From contig JACDNX010000008.1 in assembly GCA_017656385.1 (NCBI GenBank), positions 1 to 64,000 of the forward strand: a DNA stretch of 64,000 nucleotides. The letters run 5' to 3'. The notes under the pieces were generated by a model. It ran no database searches, was not told the origin of the DNA, and saw only the letters and a program-made list of their open reading frames with translations. Numbering within the stretch: position 1 is the stretch's first letter; every line of letters starts with the position of its first letter. This document shows positions 24,378 through 33,947 of this stretch, one piece after another. The translations under genes and the position numbers were made by a program. The stretch is from Thermodesulfobacterium sp. GTDB taxonomy: Bacteria > Desulfobacterota > Thermodesulfobacteria > Thermodesulfobacteriales > Thermodesulfobacteriaceae.

Positions 24378-26559
24378 TTTTTACCAAACTTTCCAATAAT
24401 TTTCTTACCTCTGTATAAGATCTTGCACTATATTTAGCAAAAGATTTCTTTATTCCTACCTTAATAGTTATTGCAGTTTCAGGAAGGCTTTTAAACAAAT
24501 CTTCATCCGTAGTGTCATCTCCTACAGCAAAAATAAAATCATAAGGTTTATCTTTAAGAAATATATTAGCTGCTACACCTTTGTCAATACCTGCAGGTCT
24601 TATTTCTACAACTTTATTTCCTAAAATAAGATTGACCTGCAAATTGCCGGTTAATATCAACAATTCATCAATCAGTTCTGCTACTCTTAAGCTTGCAAGT
24701 TCAGGATCAGCATTTCTGTAATGAAAAACTATAGAGAATTCCTTTTCTTCGATAAAAGACTGAGGTAAACGGTCTACATAAAGTTCCATTATGTTTCTAA
24801 TGCTTTCTTTAAAATCCGGACTTATATTTACAAGTGATTCCCAGTTTTTATTATATTTTTTAATAAATATTCCATGTTCGCAGATAAGATTAATTTTTAT
24901 TCCCTCAAACCACCTTGTCAAATCTTCTTTTTTTCTTCCTGAAATAATTACCACATCTGTATTAGGTAATTCAGAAAGACTTTTTAAAAGACCTTTAAGA
25001 TCTTTGTCTGGTTCAGCCAAGTGTGGTTTTGAAACAATAGGCACCAAAGTGCCATCATAATCAAGAAAAAGGATCCTGTGAGAAGCTTTGCGAAAAGAGC
25101 TTTTAATTTGATCAATAAGTGACTGGCTTAACAATTTAGTGCCAAGTTTAAGTTTTCTATTTTTAAGGTAATTAAAAACAGAAAAAAAATCCTTCCCCCA
25201 TTTTACTATATTGTATCTTTTTAATCTTTCTTGCATGAGATAAATTCTTTCGTTTTGTTCTTCTTCTGGAAGTTCAAGAGCTTTTTCTAAAGCTTCTGCC
25301 ATATCATTTACAGAATTAGGATTTACAATAATTGCCTCTCCCAGTTCTCTGGCACTTCCTGCAAACTCAGAAAGTATAATAACTCCTTTTTTATCTTTTC
25401 TTGAGGCAACAAATTCTTTAGCAATAAGGTTCATTCCATCCTTTAAAGGGGTTACCAAAATAACATCTGTAGCTAAATAGTGTGCCACAAGTTCTTCAAA
25501 ATTGAGAGATCTATAATAGTATAATACTGGAGTCCAGTAAATTTTCCCAAACTTTCCATTTATCTCGCTGATTTTTTCTTCTAACTGTTTTTTCATTCTC
25601 TGATAATGCTCTACTCCTTCTCTTGAAGGAACTACTACCATTATCAAAACCACCTTTTCGTGAAGATCCGGTCTTCTTAGTAAAACTTTTTCAAACGCTA
25701 ATAGTCTGTTATAAATTCCTTTAGTATAGTCCAGTCTATCTACAGAAAAAATAACTTTTTTATTTTTTAGTTGGTCTTTAATCTCTTTTACCAAACTTTT
25801 TATTTTTTTTCTCTCGCAGGCATTATGGAATAGGTCAAAATCAATTCCCAAGGGAAAGGTTTCAACCTTTACAAATCTATCTTGATATAAAATTTCTCCC
25901 ATTTTATGGTCTATTCCTAAGGTGCGAGAAAGTGTTCTTAAAAAGTTAGTGGTATACTCATAAATGTGAAACCCTATTAGATCACACCCCAGAAGACCTT
26001 CAAGAAGTTCTTTTTTCCACGGAAGTTGCATAAAAAGCTCTGGAGGTGGAAAGGGTATATGAAGAAAAAAGCCTATCATTATTTCAGAAAAAAGGTTTCT
26101 TAACATAGAAGGCAAAAGCATTAAATGGTAATCATGAATCCACACTACTGAATCCTTAGTAATATATTGGGCTACTTCATCACAAAAGAGTTTGTTTACT
26201 GCTGCATAGGCTTCCCAATAGCTTTCATCATACACTACATAACTTGAAAATCCGTGAAAAAGGGGCCAGAGGACTTTATTGCAAAAACCATTGTAAAATC
26301 TGTCTAACTGTTTTACAGGTATAAAAATAGGATGGCATTTTTTCCTTTTTGCCTTTTCTTTTACGATTTCAAACTGTTTTCTGTTTAAATGTGAGCCAGC
26401 CCAACCTATCCATATGTATTTTTTCAAATTAGATCGTTTTAAAAAGGTTTCAAGACCTGAAACCAGTCCACCTGGACTTTTAACAAGGCTCAGATCAGAT
26501 TTGACACTAAAAGGTAAACGATTAGCTACTATAATTAATTTTTGAGAAATCTGTTTCAT
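24370..26559 (-). CDS. otsAB: Fused trehalose-6-phosphate synthase/phosphatase (OtsA-OtsB)
   Basis: Residues 1-465 are a GT20 synthase (IIVANRLPFSV, WIHDYHLMLLP, FHIPFPPPELF, DRLDYTKGI, LKDGMNLIAKE). It joins NDP-glucose to glucose 6-phosphate. Residues about 480-729 are a HAD phosphatase (FLDYDGTLVPI, VIISGRKKEDL, AVGDDTTDEDLF) that yields trehalose. The ATG at 26559 is chosen over a TTG one codon earlier. The fused form lets the intermediate pass between sites. It heads a three-gene operon with a second, independent trehalose route (treT). Confidence 0.93.
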   Translation of the reverse strand: MKQISQKLIIVANRLPFSVKSDLSLVKSPGGLVSGLETFLKRSNLKKYIWIGWAGSHLNRKQFEIVKEKAKRKKCHPIFIPVKQLDRFYNGFCNKVLWPLFHGFSSYVVYDESYWEAYAAVNKLFCDEVAQYITKDSVVWIHDYHLMLLPSMLRNLFSEIMIGFFLHIPFPPPELFMQLPWKKELLEGLLGCDLIGFHIYEYTTNFLRTLSRTLGIDHKMGEILYQDRFVKVETFPLGIDFDLFHNACERKKIKSLVKEIKDQLKNKKVIFSVDRLDYTKGIYNRLLAFEKVLLRRPDLHEKVVLIMVVVPSREGVEHYQRMKKQLEEKISEINGKFGKIYWTPVLYYYRSLNFEELVAHYLATDVILVTPLKDGMNLIAKEFVASRKDKKGVIILSEFAGSARELGEAIIVNPNSVNDMAEALEKALELPEEEQNERIYLMQERLKRYNIVKWGKDFFSVFNYLKNRKLKLGTKLLSQSLIDQIKSSFRKASHRILFLDYDGTLVPIVSKPHLAEPDKDLKGLLKSLSELPNTDVVIISGRKKEDLTRWFEGIKINLICEHGIFIKKYNKNWESLVNISPDFKESIRNIMELYVDRLPQSFIEEKEFSIVFHYRNADPELASLRVAELIDELLILTGNLQVNLILGNKVVEIRPAGIDKGVAANIFLKDKPYDFIFAVGDDTTDEDLFKSLPETAITIKVGIKKSFAKYSARSYTEVRKLLESLVKNE

Positions 26560-26652
26560 CAATTTTGATAGTATTTTGATTTATTAATACTTAAACTAAA
26601 ACAAAATTCTAAATTCGTCAAGCTTATGGTAGATATTTAATTATTTACTAAG

Positions 26653-26680
26653 TTGATATTGAAAAAACTTATTGTAAAAT
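26653..26680 (+). promoter_or_regulatory. Candidate promoter, nearly leaderless transcript
   Basis: TTGATA (26653-26658) and TAAAAT (26675-26680) are 16 bases apart. The start would fall near 26687, only about three bases before the ATG at 26690, which has no ribosome site. Confidence 0.5.
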
Positions 26681-26689
26681 TGTAACATT

Positions 26690-27007
26690 ATGAGTGTACT
26701 GATAGGAATAAGCATTTTTCCTTTGGATAAAGGTGAAAGTGTAAGTAGTTATGTTGCAAGAGCTGTAGAAGTAATAGAAAAGTCAAGATTTCCTTATGTT
26801 TTAACTCCTATGGAAACCATTGTTGAGACTGAAACCGTAGAGGAAGCATTAAAATTAGTAGAGGAATGTTTTAAGGTTCTGAAGAGAGATTGTAATCGTA
26901 TTATCGTTAATATAAAAATAGATTACAGAAAAGGGAAGTCAGGACGGATTAAAGGTAAGATTAAATCAGTTGAGGAAAAGCTTGACAAATCTCTAAGTAA
27001 AGTTTAA
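26690..27007 (+). CDS. MTH1187/YqgV-family thiamine-binding protein
   Basis: A 105-residue ferredoxin-fold protein of the MTH1187 family (UPF0045), some of which bind thiamine or its analogues. The N-terminal IGISIFPLDKGESVSSYVA and the central YVLTPMETIVETET are typical. It lies 16 bases before argG and is probably co-transcribed with it. The predicted promoter gives almost no leader. The cellular role is uncertain. Confidence 0.85.
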   Translation: MSVLIGISIFPLDKGESVSSYVARAVEVIEKSRFPYVLTPMETIVETETVEEALKLVEECFKVLKRDCNRIIVNIKIDYRKGKSGRIKGKIKSVEEKLDKSLSKV

Positions 27008-27023
27008 GGGGGGGTTTTTGAGG

Positions 27024-28208
27024 TTGAAAAAGATAGTTTTAGCTTATTCTGGTGGACTTGATACTTCTGTTATTTTAAAATGGCTTATAGAAAAATATCA
27101 GTGTCCTGTTATTGCCTTTTGTGCTGATCTTGGGCAGAAAGAAAATTGGGATGAAATTAAGGAAAAAGGTATTAAATGCGGGGCTGAAAAAATAATTATC
27201 AGAGATTTAAGAGAAGAATTTGTAAAAGATTATGTATATTTTGCTATAAAAGCAGGAGCAATTTATGAAAACTGGTATATGCTTGGAACTGCTCTTGCAA
27301 GACCTCTTATTGCAAAAGAGCAGGTTAAAATTGCAAGAGATGAAGAGGCAGATGCTTTAGCACACGGAGCAACAGGAAAAGGAAATGATCAGGTCAGATT
27401 TGAGCTAACTTATACCGCACTTGCTCCAGATTTGAAAATTATTGCTCCTTGGAGGGAATGGGAATTTAAGGGAAGAACTGATCTTATAGAATATGCAAAA
27501 AAACAGGGAATACCTGTTCCAGTAACTCTTGAGAAGCCTTACAGCATAGATGCAAATCTTTTTCACATAAGTTATGAAGGTGGGATTTTGGAAGATCTCT
27601 GGCAGGAACCTCCAGAGGATATGTTCATAATGACAGTTTCTCCAGAGAAAGCCCCTGATAAGCCTGAATATATAGAGATTGAATTTGAAAAAGGAGAACC
27701 TGTTTCCATAAATGGAGAAAAGCTAAATCCTGTGGAACTACTTTCTAAGCTCAATGAAATTGGTGGTAAACACGGAATAGGAAGAGTTGATATGGTAGAG
27801 AATAGATTTGTGGGGCTCAAAAGCAGAGGTATTTATGAAACTCCAGGAGGAACAATTCTTCACATAGCTCACAGAGCTCTTGAACAAATTACTCTTGATA
27901 GAGAAGTTATGAGAATTAAAGATACTCTTATGCCCAAGGTTTCAGAACTCATTTACTACGGTTTCTGGTATAGCCCTGAATTTCAGAGCTTAAAAAATTT
28001 TATAGAAAAAACTCAGGAGAAGGTATCAGGAATAATAAGACTTAAGCTTTATAAAGGTAATGTTTTTGTTGCTGGAAGAAAGAGTCCTTACAGTCTTTAT
28101 AAAAAAGAACTTGCAAGTTTTGACGAAAAAGAGGGGTATAATCCAAAAGATGCAGAGGGGTTTATAAGGCTTCAAGGTTTAAGACTGAAAATTTATAATA
28201 TATCATGA
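27024..28208 (+). CDS. argG: Argininosuccinate synthase ArgG
   Basis: ArgG joins citrulline and aspartate with ATP, the penultimate step to arginine. The PP-loop AYSGGLDTS is at residues 6-14 and [15 protein letters not shown]-type residues (here [14 protein letters not shown]) follow. The start is probably the TTG at 27024, giving [11 protein letters not shown], about nine bases after the GGGGGGG site. A TTG two codons earlier is too close to it. Length is 394 residues. No other arginine gene is nearby, and the transaldolase gene follows. Confidence 0.93.
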   Translation: MKKIVLAYSGGLDTSVILKWLIEKYQCPVIAFCADLGQKENWDEIKEKGIKCGAEKIIIRDLREEFVKDYVYFAIKAGAIYENWYMLGTALARPLIAKEQVKIARDEEADALAHGATGKGNDQVRFELTYTALAPDLKIIAPWREWEFKGRTDLIEYAKKQGIPVPVTLEKPYSIDANLFHISYEGGILEDLWQEPPEDMFIMTVSPEKAPDKPEYIEIEFEKGEPVSINGEKLNPVELLSKLNEIGGKHGIGRVDMVENRFVGLKSRGIYETPGGTILHIAHRALEQITLDREVMRIKDTLMPKVSELIYYGFWYSPEFQSLKNFIEKTQEKVSGIIRLKLYKGNVFVAGRKSPYSLYKKELASFDEKEGYNPKDAEGFIRLQGLRLKIYNIS

Positions 28209-28222
28209 AAAAGGAGGGTTTT

Positions 28223-28879
28223 ATGAAAATCTTCGTTGATACGGCTCAAATTGAGGAAATAAGAAAGGTAAAGGAATGGGGAATTCTTGATGGAGTTACC
28301 ACCAATCCCACTCTTCTTTCAAAAACAGGCAAACCATGGAAAGAGGCAGCTTTAGAAATATTGAAAGAAATTCCAGACAAACCAGTTTCTCTGGAAGTTA
28401 TAGCAACTGACTTTGAAGGGATGTTAAAGGAGGCGAGAGAACTTGCTAAAATGGGAGACAATGTAGTGATTAAAATACCATTTACAAACGAAGGTGTTAA
28501 AGCAGTTCAAGCTTTAAAAGCAGAAGGTATTAAAACTAATGTAACTTTAGTTTTTTCTCCACTTCAGGCTTTAATAGCAGGAAAAGCAGGTGCAACCTAT
28601 GTTTCCCCCTTTATCGGAAGGGTTGACGACATAGCCCACGGTGGTATCGAGGTTTTGGAGGAGATAGTGCAAATTTACACAATTTACGATATCGAAACAG
28701 AAATTATCGCTGCAAGTATCCGTCATGTGGATCATGTAAAACAATGTGCACTTTTAGGAGTGGATATTGCAACCATTCCTTTTAAAGTAATAGAGCAAAT
28801 GTTCAAACATCCTCTTACAGATATTGGTTTGAAAAAGTTTTTAGAGGATGCAAAAAAAGCCAATATAACCATACTTTAA
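28223..28879 (+). CDS. tal: Transaldolase (TalC/fructose-6-phosphate aldolase-like)
   Basis: A 218-residue small transaldolase that would act in the non-oxidative pentose phosphate pathway. [13 protein letters not shown] and [13 protein letters not shown] are the family start, and the Schiff-base Lys lies in [17 protein letters not shown] and ASIRHVDHV complete the active site. The ATG at 28223 follows GGAGGG; an ATG at 28205 lies upstream of that site. The stop shares a base with the next ATG (TAATG). Fructose-6-phosphate aldolase activity cannot be ruled out. Confidence 0.92.
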   Translation: MKIFVDTAQIEEIRKVKEWGILDGVTTNPTLLSKTGKPWKEAALEILKEIPDKPVSLEVIATDFEGMLKEARELAKMGDNVVIKIPFTNEGVKAVQALKAEGIKTNVTLVFSPLQALIAGKAGATYVSPFIGRVDDIAHGGIEVLEEIVQIYTIYDIETEIIAASIRHVDHVKQCALLGVDIATIPFKVIEQMFKHPLTDIGLKKFLEDAKKANITIL

Positions 28880-29457
28880 TGCTTCAGTTGGATATAAATT
28901 TATTTTATTTAATAAATCACTTTAGAAATCCTATTTTAGATTATATTTTGCCTGTTTTTAGTAATTGTGCTTTCATTGATGCATTTTATATATTAATGAG
29001 TTTTTTACTATGGATTAAATACTCCTTAAGAGAATATTTGATTATTATTTTTTTTATGGTTATTGGATTTTTACTGGTTGATTTAAGTTGTGCAAGAATT
29101 TTAAAACCTTATTTTGGGAGAGAAAGACCCTTTGTTAATATCCCAAAAGTTTACCATTATTCAAATAACAAGTTTAGATATCTTGAGCTTCCACAAAAGA
29201 GAGAAACAAGCTTTAGCTTCCCTTCATGTCATGCCTCCAATTCCTCTTTTGCTTCTTTTTTCCTTTCCTTTTTTTATCCAAAACTAGCTCCTATTTTGTA
29301 TCTTTTTTTTATTTTTGTTGGGTGGTCTCGTATCTATTTGGGAGTCCATTTTCCCCTTGATATTTTGGGAGGATGGATTTTAGGCTTTATTTCAGCTTAT
29401 ATCTTTTATAAGCTCTGCAGTCTTATCCTTCTTAAAGTAAATGAAAAAAACGCATAA
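28879..29457 (+). CDS. PAP2-family membrane lipid phosphatase
   Basis: A 192-residue protein with about five or six membrane helices and the PAP2 motifs: KPYFGRERP, then PSCHASN (PSGH in most members), and SRIYLGVHFPLDILGG. It should remove phosphate from a lipid such as undecaprenyl diphosphate or lipid A. The next gene, overlapping by 17 bases, is an ArnT-like glycosyltransferase, so an LPS or lipid-A modification role (LpxE-like) is likely. The exact substrate is an inference. Confidence 0.82.
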   Translation: MLQLDINLFYLINHFRNPILDYILPVFSNCAFIDAFYILMSFLLWIKYSLREYLIIIFFMVIGFLLVDLSCARILKPYFGRERPFVNIPKVYHYSNNKFRYLELPQKRETSFSFPSCHASNSSFASFFLSFFYPKLAPILYLFFIFVGWSRIYLGVHFPLDILGGWILGFISAYIFYKLCSLILLKVNEKNA

Positions 29458-30880
29458 TGATACAAAAAAAAGACTTGTAATAATTGTTATTCTTTTTTTA
29501 CTTTTCTCTTTTGTAGCAAAACTTCTCTATCTCTATTTTTTACCTTTACCTCTTTCCTATGATGAAGCCTATTATTGGGATTGGTCAAGATTTTTAGACT
29601 TTGGATACTATAACAAACCCCCGATGGTAGCCTGGATTATCAGAGCTTTTACTGAAGTTTTTGGAAATACCGAATTTGCTGTAAGACTGCCAGCTTTAAT
29701 TTGTGTGACCTTAACTATCTTTCTCTCCTTTTTTTTGGTTTGGAAATACTTCAGCGAAGTAAATGCAACTTGGCTTCTACTAAATCTTTTCTTTATTCCT
29801 GCATTAACAGTCTATAGCTTTATAATGACCATAGATCCACCTTTGATACTTTTCTGGATTTTATCCTTGCTTTTCTTTTTAAATTATTTAAAGAAACCCT
29901 GTTATAAAAATGCCATTTTTGCTGGAATTTTTGTGGGTTTGGGTCTTTTAACCAAACAAACTATGTTTGCCTTTGTATTTTTAAGTGGAATTTACTTGCT
30001 ACTTTTTAATAGGAATTTGCTTTTCAAAAAAGAGACATTTTTTTTGTTTTTAACAGCATTTTTAATATATTTTCCCAATCTATACTGGAATTATAATCAT
30101 CAGTTTGTTTTATTGAAACACACAGAGGAACATTTTACCAGAAAGACACTCTCAGTTTATTCTTTTTTAAAATTTTTAGGAGACTCAATAGGTGTTTATA
30201 CACCTTTATTTTTATTTTTTCTCTACAGTGGAATAGCTTATACCAGAAAATTTTTCAAAAATCAATACTCAGAAGCTCTGAAGTTTTTATACTTTCTTTC
30301 TTTTCCTTCAATTCTGAGTTTACTTTTTCTTTCCTTTTTTATTGAACTTAATGCAAACTGGATTTTACCTTTTGTTTTAACAGGTTTTCTTTTTCTTTTT
30401 GGGTATATTTCTCTTTCTTCAGGATGGAGAGTTTTTCTTTTTGGTAATTTAGTTATAGCTATTATTTTATCCGTTATGGTATATCTTTTAGGTTACTTTC
30501 CACAAAGATTTCCAGAACCTTTACAGGTTCTTTTAGAGAAATTCAGGGGATGGAAAATTCTTGCAGAAAGGGTTGAAAGATATTACAATCAGAACATACC
30601 CTTAGTTACTGAAAATAGAGCTATTGCTGCAACCCTTGCTTTTTATATGAAGTCTCATCCTAAGGTTTATGTTATTCAGTTTAAAAAATACCCTGAAAAC
30701 CAGTATCATCTATGGAGAAATGCAGATTCTTTAACAGGGAAAAGAGTCTTAGCAGTGAAAAAAGGGTTAAAAAAACCTTATTATCTTGAAAATTCAGAAA
30801 AAATTGGTGAAATTGAAGCAAAAGTTACTTCAAAAAGACATAGATATTTTTCTATTTGGGAAGGCACTTTAAATTTGTGA
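29441..30880 (+). CDS. ArnT/PMT-type membrane glycosyltransferase
   Basis: A 479-residue GT-C-fold enzyme with about a dozen helices. The first periplasmic loop has YDEAYYWDWSRFLDFGYYNKPPMVAWI with the catalytic-type Asp-Glu pair and the GYYNKPP motif seen in GT39/GT83 proteins. These move a sugar from a polyprenyl phosphate carrier to lipid A or another target in the periplasm. It overlaps the PAP2 gene, so both may modify lipid A. The sugar is not known. Confidence 0.8.
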   Translation: MKKTHNDTKKRLVIIVILFLLFSFVAKLLYLYFLPLPLSYDEAYYWDWSRFLDFGYYNKPPMVAWIIRAFTEVFGNTEFAVRLPALICVTLTIFLSFFLVWKYFSEVNATWLLLNLFFIPALTVYSFIMTIDPPLILFWILSLLFFLNYLKKPCYKNAIFAGIFVGLGLLTKQTMFAFVFLSGIYLLLFNRNLLFKKETFFLFLTAFLIYFPNLYWNYNHQFVLLKHTEEHFTRKTLSVYSFLKFLGDSIGVYTPLFLFFLYSGIAYTRKFFKNQYSEALKFLYFLSFPSILSLLFLSFFIELNANWILPFVLTGFLFLFGYISLSSGWRVFLFGNLVIAIILSVMVYLLGYFPQRFPEPLQVLLEKFRGWKILAERVERYYNQNIPLVTENRAIAATLAFYMKSHPKVYVIQFKKYPENQYHLWRNADSLTGKRVLAVKKGLKKPYYLENSEKIGEIEAKVTSKRHRYFSIWEGTLNL

Positions 30881-30892
30881 AAGGCAAGAATT

Positions 30893-32215
30893 ATGGCGTA
30901 TTATTGTCAGGAATGTGGATACAGAAGTTTAAAGTGGTTGGGTAGGTGTCCAGAATGTGGTTCATGGAATTCCTTCGTTGAGGAAAAAGAAAAAAAAGAT
31001 AAAAAGGGCAGAAAGACCTCTTTTGAAAAAGCAAAAGTTCAAAAACTTTCTGAAATCGTTTCTAAACCCCAGAAGAGAATAAAAACAGGATTAACAGAGT
31101 TTGATTTAGTTTTAGGAGGAGGAATAGTCTCTTCTTCTCTTATTCTTATTGGAGGAGATCCAGGCATTGGAAAATCTACTTTACTTACTCAAATAGCCGG
31201 ATTTCTTTCAGAAAAGGATATAAAAGTAGTTTATGTTTCTGCAGAAGAGTCTGTGGAGCAGGTTAAATTAAGGGTGGATAGATTAGAAGTGAACAGAGAT
31301 TTTTATTTTATTTCTGACACCAATTTAACAGAGATTTTGGAAACAGTTGAAGACATAAAGCCCCATCTTTTGATTATTGATTCTATTCAAACTGTTTATC
31401 TTCCTGAACTTGAAAGTTCTCCTGGAGGAGTTTCTCAGGTTAGAGAATGTGCTAACACTCTTTTGCGTTTAGCCAAAGAAAAAGGAATTACAGTAATTTT
31501 GGTTGGACATATTACCAAAGGTGGTATTATAGCAGGGCCAAAAATTTTAGAGCATTTAGTGGATGTGGTTCTTTATTTAGAAGGTGAGAAAGAAACAGGA
31601 TTTAGAATTCTCAGGGCTGTTAAAAATCGTTTTGGTCCTGTAAATGAGATAGGAGTATTTTTGATGACAGAAAAGGGTCTTGTTCCTCATTCACAGTATG
31701 AAGATTTTTTCCTTTCAGGGGAGGAGGGAGCTATTTTTTGTATAATTGAAGGCACGAGACCAATTCTGGTTGAGGCTCAGGCTCTGGTAACCAAAAGTTT
31801 TTTCCCTGTTCCCAAAAGAACAGCAGTAGGTTTTGATCCAATCAGGCTTTCTCTTCTGGTTGCCATCTTAGAAAAAAAACTTGGTTTTAATTTTAGAGAT
31901 CAGGATATTTATGTAAAAATAGCAGGAGGGTTGAGAGTAAAAGATCCTTCTGCAGATCTTGCTATTGCTATGACATTAATTTCAAGTCTTTTGGAAAAGC
32001 CTTTACCAGAAAAGACTATTTTTATAGGAGAAATCGGACTTTCTTCAGAACTAAGACCCGTAAGAGATATACCTATCAGATTAAAAGAAGCTGAGAAAAA
32101 GGGTTTTCAAAAGGCTTTTATTCCAAGATTGACTAATGTTAAGGAAAGAGGTTTTAAAATAGAAATTTTGCCCTGTAAAAAAGTTTCAGAAGTTTGCAGA
32201 TACATTTTTGAGTGA
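30893..32215 (+). CDS. radA: DNA repair protein RadA
   Basis: RadA is a RecA-like helicase for branch migration and recombination. The N-terminal zinc finger has CQECGYRS and CPECGSWN. Walker A is GGDPGIGKST, and the RadA-specific KNRFGPVNEIG is present. The C-terminal Lon-protease-like domain follows (IAGGLRVKDPSADLAIA). Length is 440 residues, complete. Confidence 0.95.
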   Translation: MAYYCQECGYRSLKWLGRCPECGSWNSFVEEKEKKDKKGRKTSFEKAKVQKLSEIVSKPQKRIKTGLTEFDLVLGGGIVSSSLILIGGDPGIGKSTLLTQIAGFLSEKDIKVVYVSAEESVEQVKLRVDRLEVNRDFYFISDTNLTEILETVEDIKPHLLIIDSIQTVYLPELESSPGGVSQVRECANTLLRLAKEKGITVILVGHITKGGIIAGPKILEHLVDVVLYLEGEKETGFRILRAVKNRFGPVNEIGVFLMTEKGLVPHSQYEDFFLSGEEGAIFCIIEGTRPILVEAQALVTKSFFPVPKRTAVGFDPIRLSLLVAILEKKLGFNFRDQDIYVKIAGGLRVKDPSADLAIAMTLISSLLEKPLPEKTIFIGEIGLSSELRPVRDIPIRLKEAEKKGFQKAFIPRLTNVKERGFKIEILPCKKVSEVCRYIFE

Positions 32216-32219
32216 AAAA

Positions 32220-32819
32220 ATGTTTGATAATATAATATCTCTTTGGAATAACAGAGAGGAGCTTAGGCTTTTTTTAGAAAAGCATCCCATTTTAGGTCCT
32301 TTTTTATTTATAGTTTTTCAGGCTATGCAGGTGGTTATAGCACCTGTTCCTGGAGAGGCAACAGGATTTTTAGCAGGGTTTTTCTTTGGTGCCTTCAAGG
32401 GTTTTTTAATAAGTACCATCGGGATCACAATTGGATCATCAGTAGCTTTTTACATAGGACGATTTTTTAGAAAAAAATTTTTGAACAAATATGAAAAGTC
32501 CTCCCAGTATTTGAAGGTAAAAAAAATTTTTAAAAAGTACGGACTTACAGGAGCTTTTCTTCTTTATTTATTTCCTGGTTTTCCCAAAGACATTTTGAAC
32601 TATTTTTTAGGTATTATGCCACTATCTTTTAAAGCCTTTATTTTTATATGCAGTCTCGGAAGATTACCAGGAACTTTTGCTCTATCTTTACAAGGAGATG
32701 TGGTATATGGAGGTTATCCCCATCAAATTTTTATATTATTTGGACTATGTGGAATTGCTTTCATAGTATTTTTCCTTTTTAAAAGAAGAATTGAAAACTG
32801 GTTAGAGATTAATTCTTAA
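32220..32819 (+). CDS. DedA/VTT-domain membrane protein
   Basis: A protein of about 199 residues with several helices in the VTT (SNARE-associated, TVP38/DedA) family. Motif APVPGEATGFLAGFFFGAFKG and the later YLFPGFPKDILNYFLGIMPLS are characteristic; the second resembles the conserved G-P-R/D-x-x re-entrant loop. Such proteins are linked to lipid flipping across the membrane. The ATG at 32220 is preferred; an upstream TTG at 32208 overlaps the radA stop. It converges on hisF. Confidence 0.8.
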   Translation: MFDNIISLWNNREELRLFLEKHPILGPFLFIVFQAMQVVIAPVPGEATGFLAGFFFGAFKGFLISTIGITIGSSVAFYIGRFFRKKFLNKYEKSSQYLKVKKIFKKYGLTGAFLLYLFPGFPKDILNYFLGIMPLSFKAFIFICSLGRLPGTFALSLQGDVVYGGYPHQIFILFGLCGIAFIVFFLFKRRIENWLEINS

Positions 32820-32824
32820 GAATA

Positions 32825-33604
32825 TTACCACTTAATTCTAACTTTAACTCCTTTTTCTGCAAGAAAATTTTTTATTTCTTTTATACTATACATTCCATAG
32901 TGAACCATAGAGGCAATAAGAGCTGCATCGGCTTTGCCTTCGGTTAATACTTCATAAAGATGTTGAGGATGTCCTGCACCTCCAGAGGCAATAACAGGAA
33001 TATTTACAGCCTCTGCTATCATTCTGGTAACGGTTAACTCGTAACCTTCTTTAGTTCCATCTGCATCTATGGAATTAAGACATATTTCACCTGCTCCGAG
33101 ATTTTCAGCCTCTTTTGCCCACCACACTGCATCAATCCCCATAGGTTGTCTCCCACCTTTAATCCACACTTCATATCCAGAAGGAATTTTTGATGAAGGC
33201 TCCACTTTTTTAACATCCATTCCAAGAACAATGCATTGTGAACCGAAAGCCTTAGCTCCTTCATAAATAAGTTTCGGATTTAAAACAGCAGCTGTATTTA
33301 CTGAGACTTTTTCTGCTCCTGCAAGTAAAACATCTCTCATATCTTCCAGACTTTTAATGCCTCCTCCCACAGAAAAAGGAATAAAAATACGTTCAGCAGT
33401 TCTTCTAACCACATCAATCATTATTTTTCTGTGCTCGGCACTTGCTGTAATATCATAAAATACTATCTCATCAGCACCTTCCAAATAATACTTTTCAGCC
33501 ATTTCCACAGGATCACCAACTTCTACATTATTTTTAAACTTCACGCCCTTTGTGGTCTTACCGTCCTTTACATCAAGACAGACAACGATTCTTTTGCTCA
33601 ACAT
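32825..33604 (-). CDS. hisF: Imidazole glycerol phosphate synthase subunit HisF
   Basis: HisF is the cyclase half of IGP synthase. It uses ammonia from HisH and PRFAR in histidine and purine-precursor synthesis. The TIM-barrel Asp11 (VCLDV) and the catalytic Asp near residue 130 (VLGMDVK) are present, as are the phosphate loops SVGGGIKS and ASGGAGHP. Length is 259 residues. No other his gene is in the window. Confidence 0.95.
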   Translation of the reverse strand: MLSKRIVVCLDVKDGKTTKGVKFKNNVEVGDPVEMAEKYYLEGADEIVFYDITASAEHRKIMIDVVRRTAERIFIPFSVGGGIKSLEDMRDVLLAGAEKVSVNTAAVLNPKLIYEGAKAFGSQCIVLGMDVKKVEPSSKIPSGYEVWIKGGRQPMGIDAVWWAKEAENLGAGEICLNSIDADGTKEGYELTVTRMIAEAVNIPVIASGGAGHPQHLYEVLTEGKADAALIASMVHYGMYSIKEIKNFLAEKGVKVRIKW

Positions 33605-33629
33605 GACTTTTAGTTTACAATGGAAATTT

Positions 33630-33666
33630 TAAAAAGGAAGGTGTCCCGGCGAGGAAGACCTCCTCT
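33630..33666. other. GC-rich spacer between hisF and fmdB, possible structured RNA
   Basis: In an AT-rich setting the stretch around 33637-33664 (GGTGTCCCGGCGAGG then AAGACCTCC) is about two-thirds G+C. GAGG-AAGA-CCTC can form a short hairpin. No known RNA family is recognised. It may be a terminator or leader for the minus-strand fmdB-hisF transcript. Confidence 0.3.
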
Positions 33667-33682
33667 CTTAGAATATTTATGC

Positions 33683-33883
33683 TCAGGTGAAACCAAATCC
33701 TCTTCCTCCACAGGAGGGCCCGTTAAAAGAGGAGCTTTTACCTGAATGAAAGCCGGAAAGCACCTTTTTTATGTTTTGAGAACTGCAGTGAGGACACTTT
33801 ACCTTCTTTTCCTCTCTTGCCTTAAGAACGAACCTTTCAAAAAGTTTACCACAGTTTAAACATTTGTACTCATAAATAGGCAT
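33683..33883 (-). CDS. FmdB-family zinc ribbon protein
   Basis: A 66-residue protein that starts MPIYEYKCLNCGKLFE and has a second CPHC pair, so a zinc ribbon is likely. The C-terminal third is glycine- and serine-rich. The FmdB family is often near formamidase or formate-linked genes and may regulate transcription; the role is not settled. An AGGAGGTGA ribosome site precedes the start. Confidence 0.85.
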   Translation of the reverse strand: MPIYEYKCLNCGKLFERFVLKAREEKKVKCPHCSSQNIKKVLSGFHSGKSSSFNGPSCGGRGFGFT

Positions 33884-33947
33884 AATAAAAAATCACCTCC
33901 TTAAGGATTAAAGAGCCACAAATAAAATAATAAAATTCTAAAAAAAA

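Noticed and set aside
33067-33266. Overlapping reading frames inside hisF on both strands
   Set aside because: They fall within the clear HisF protein and have no support of their own.
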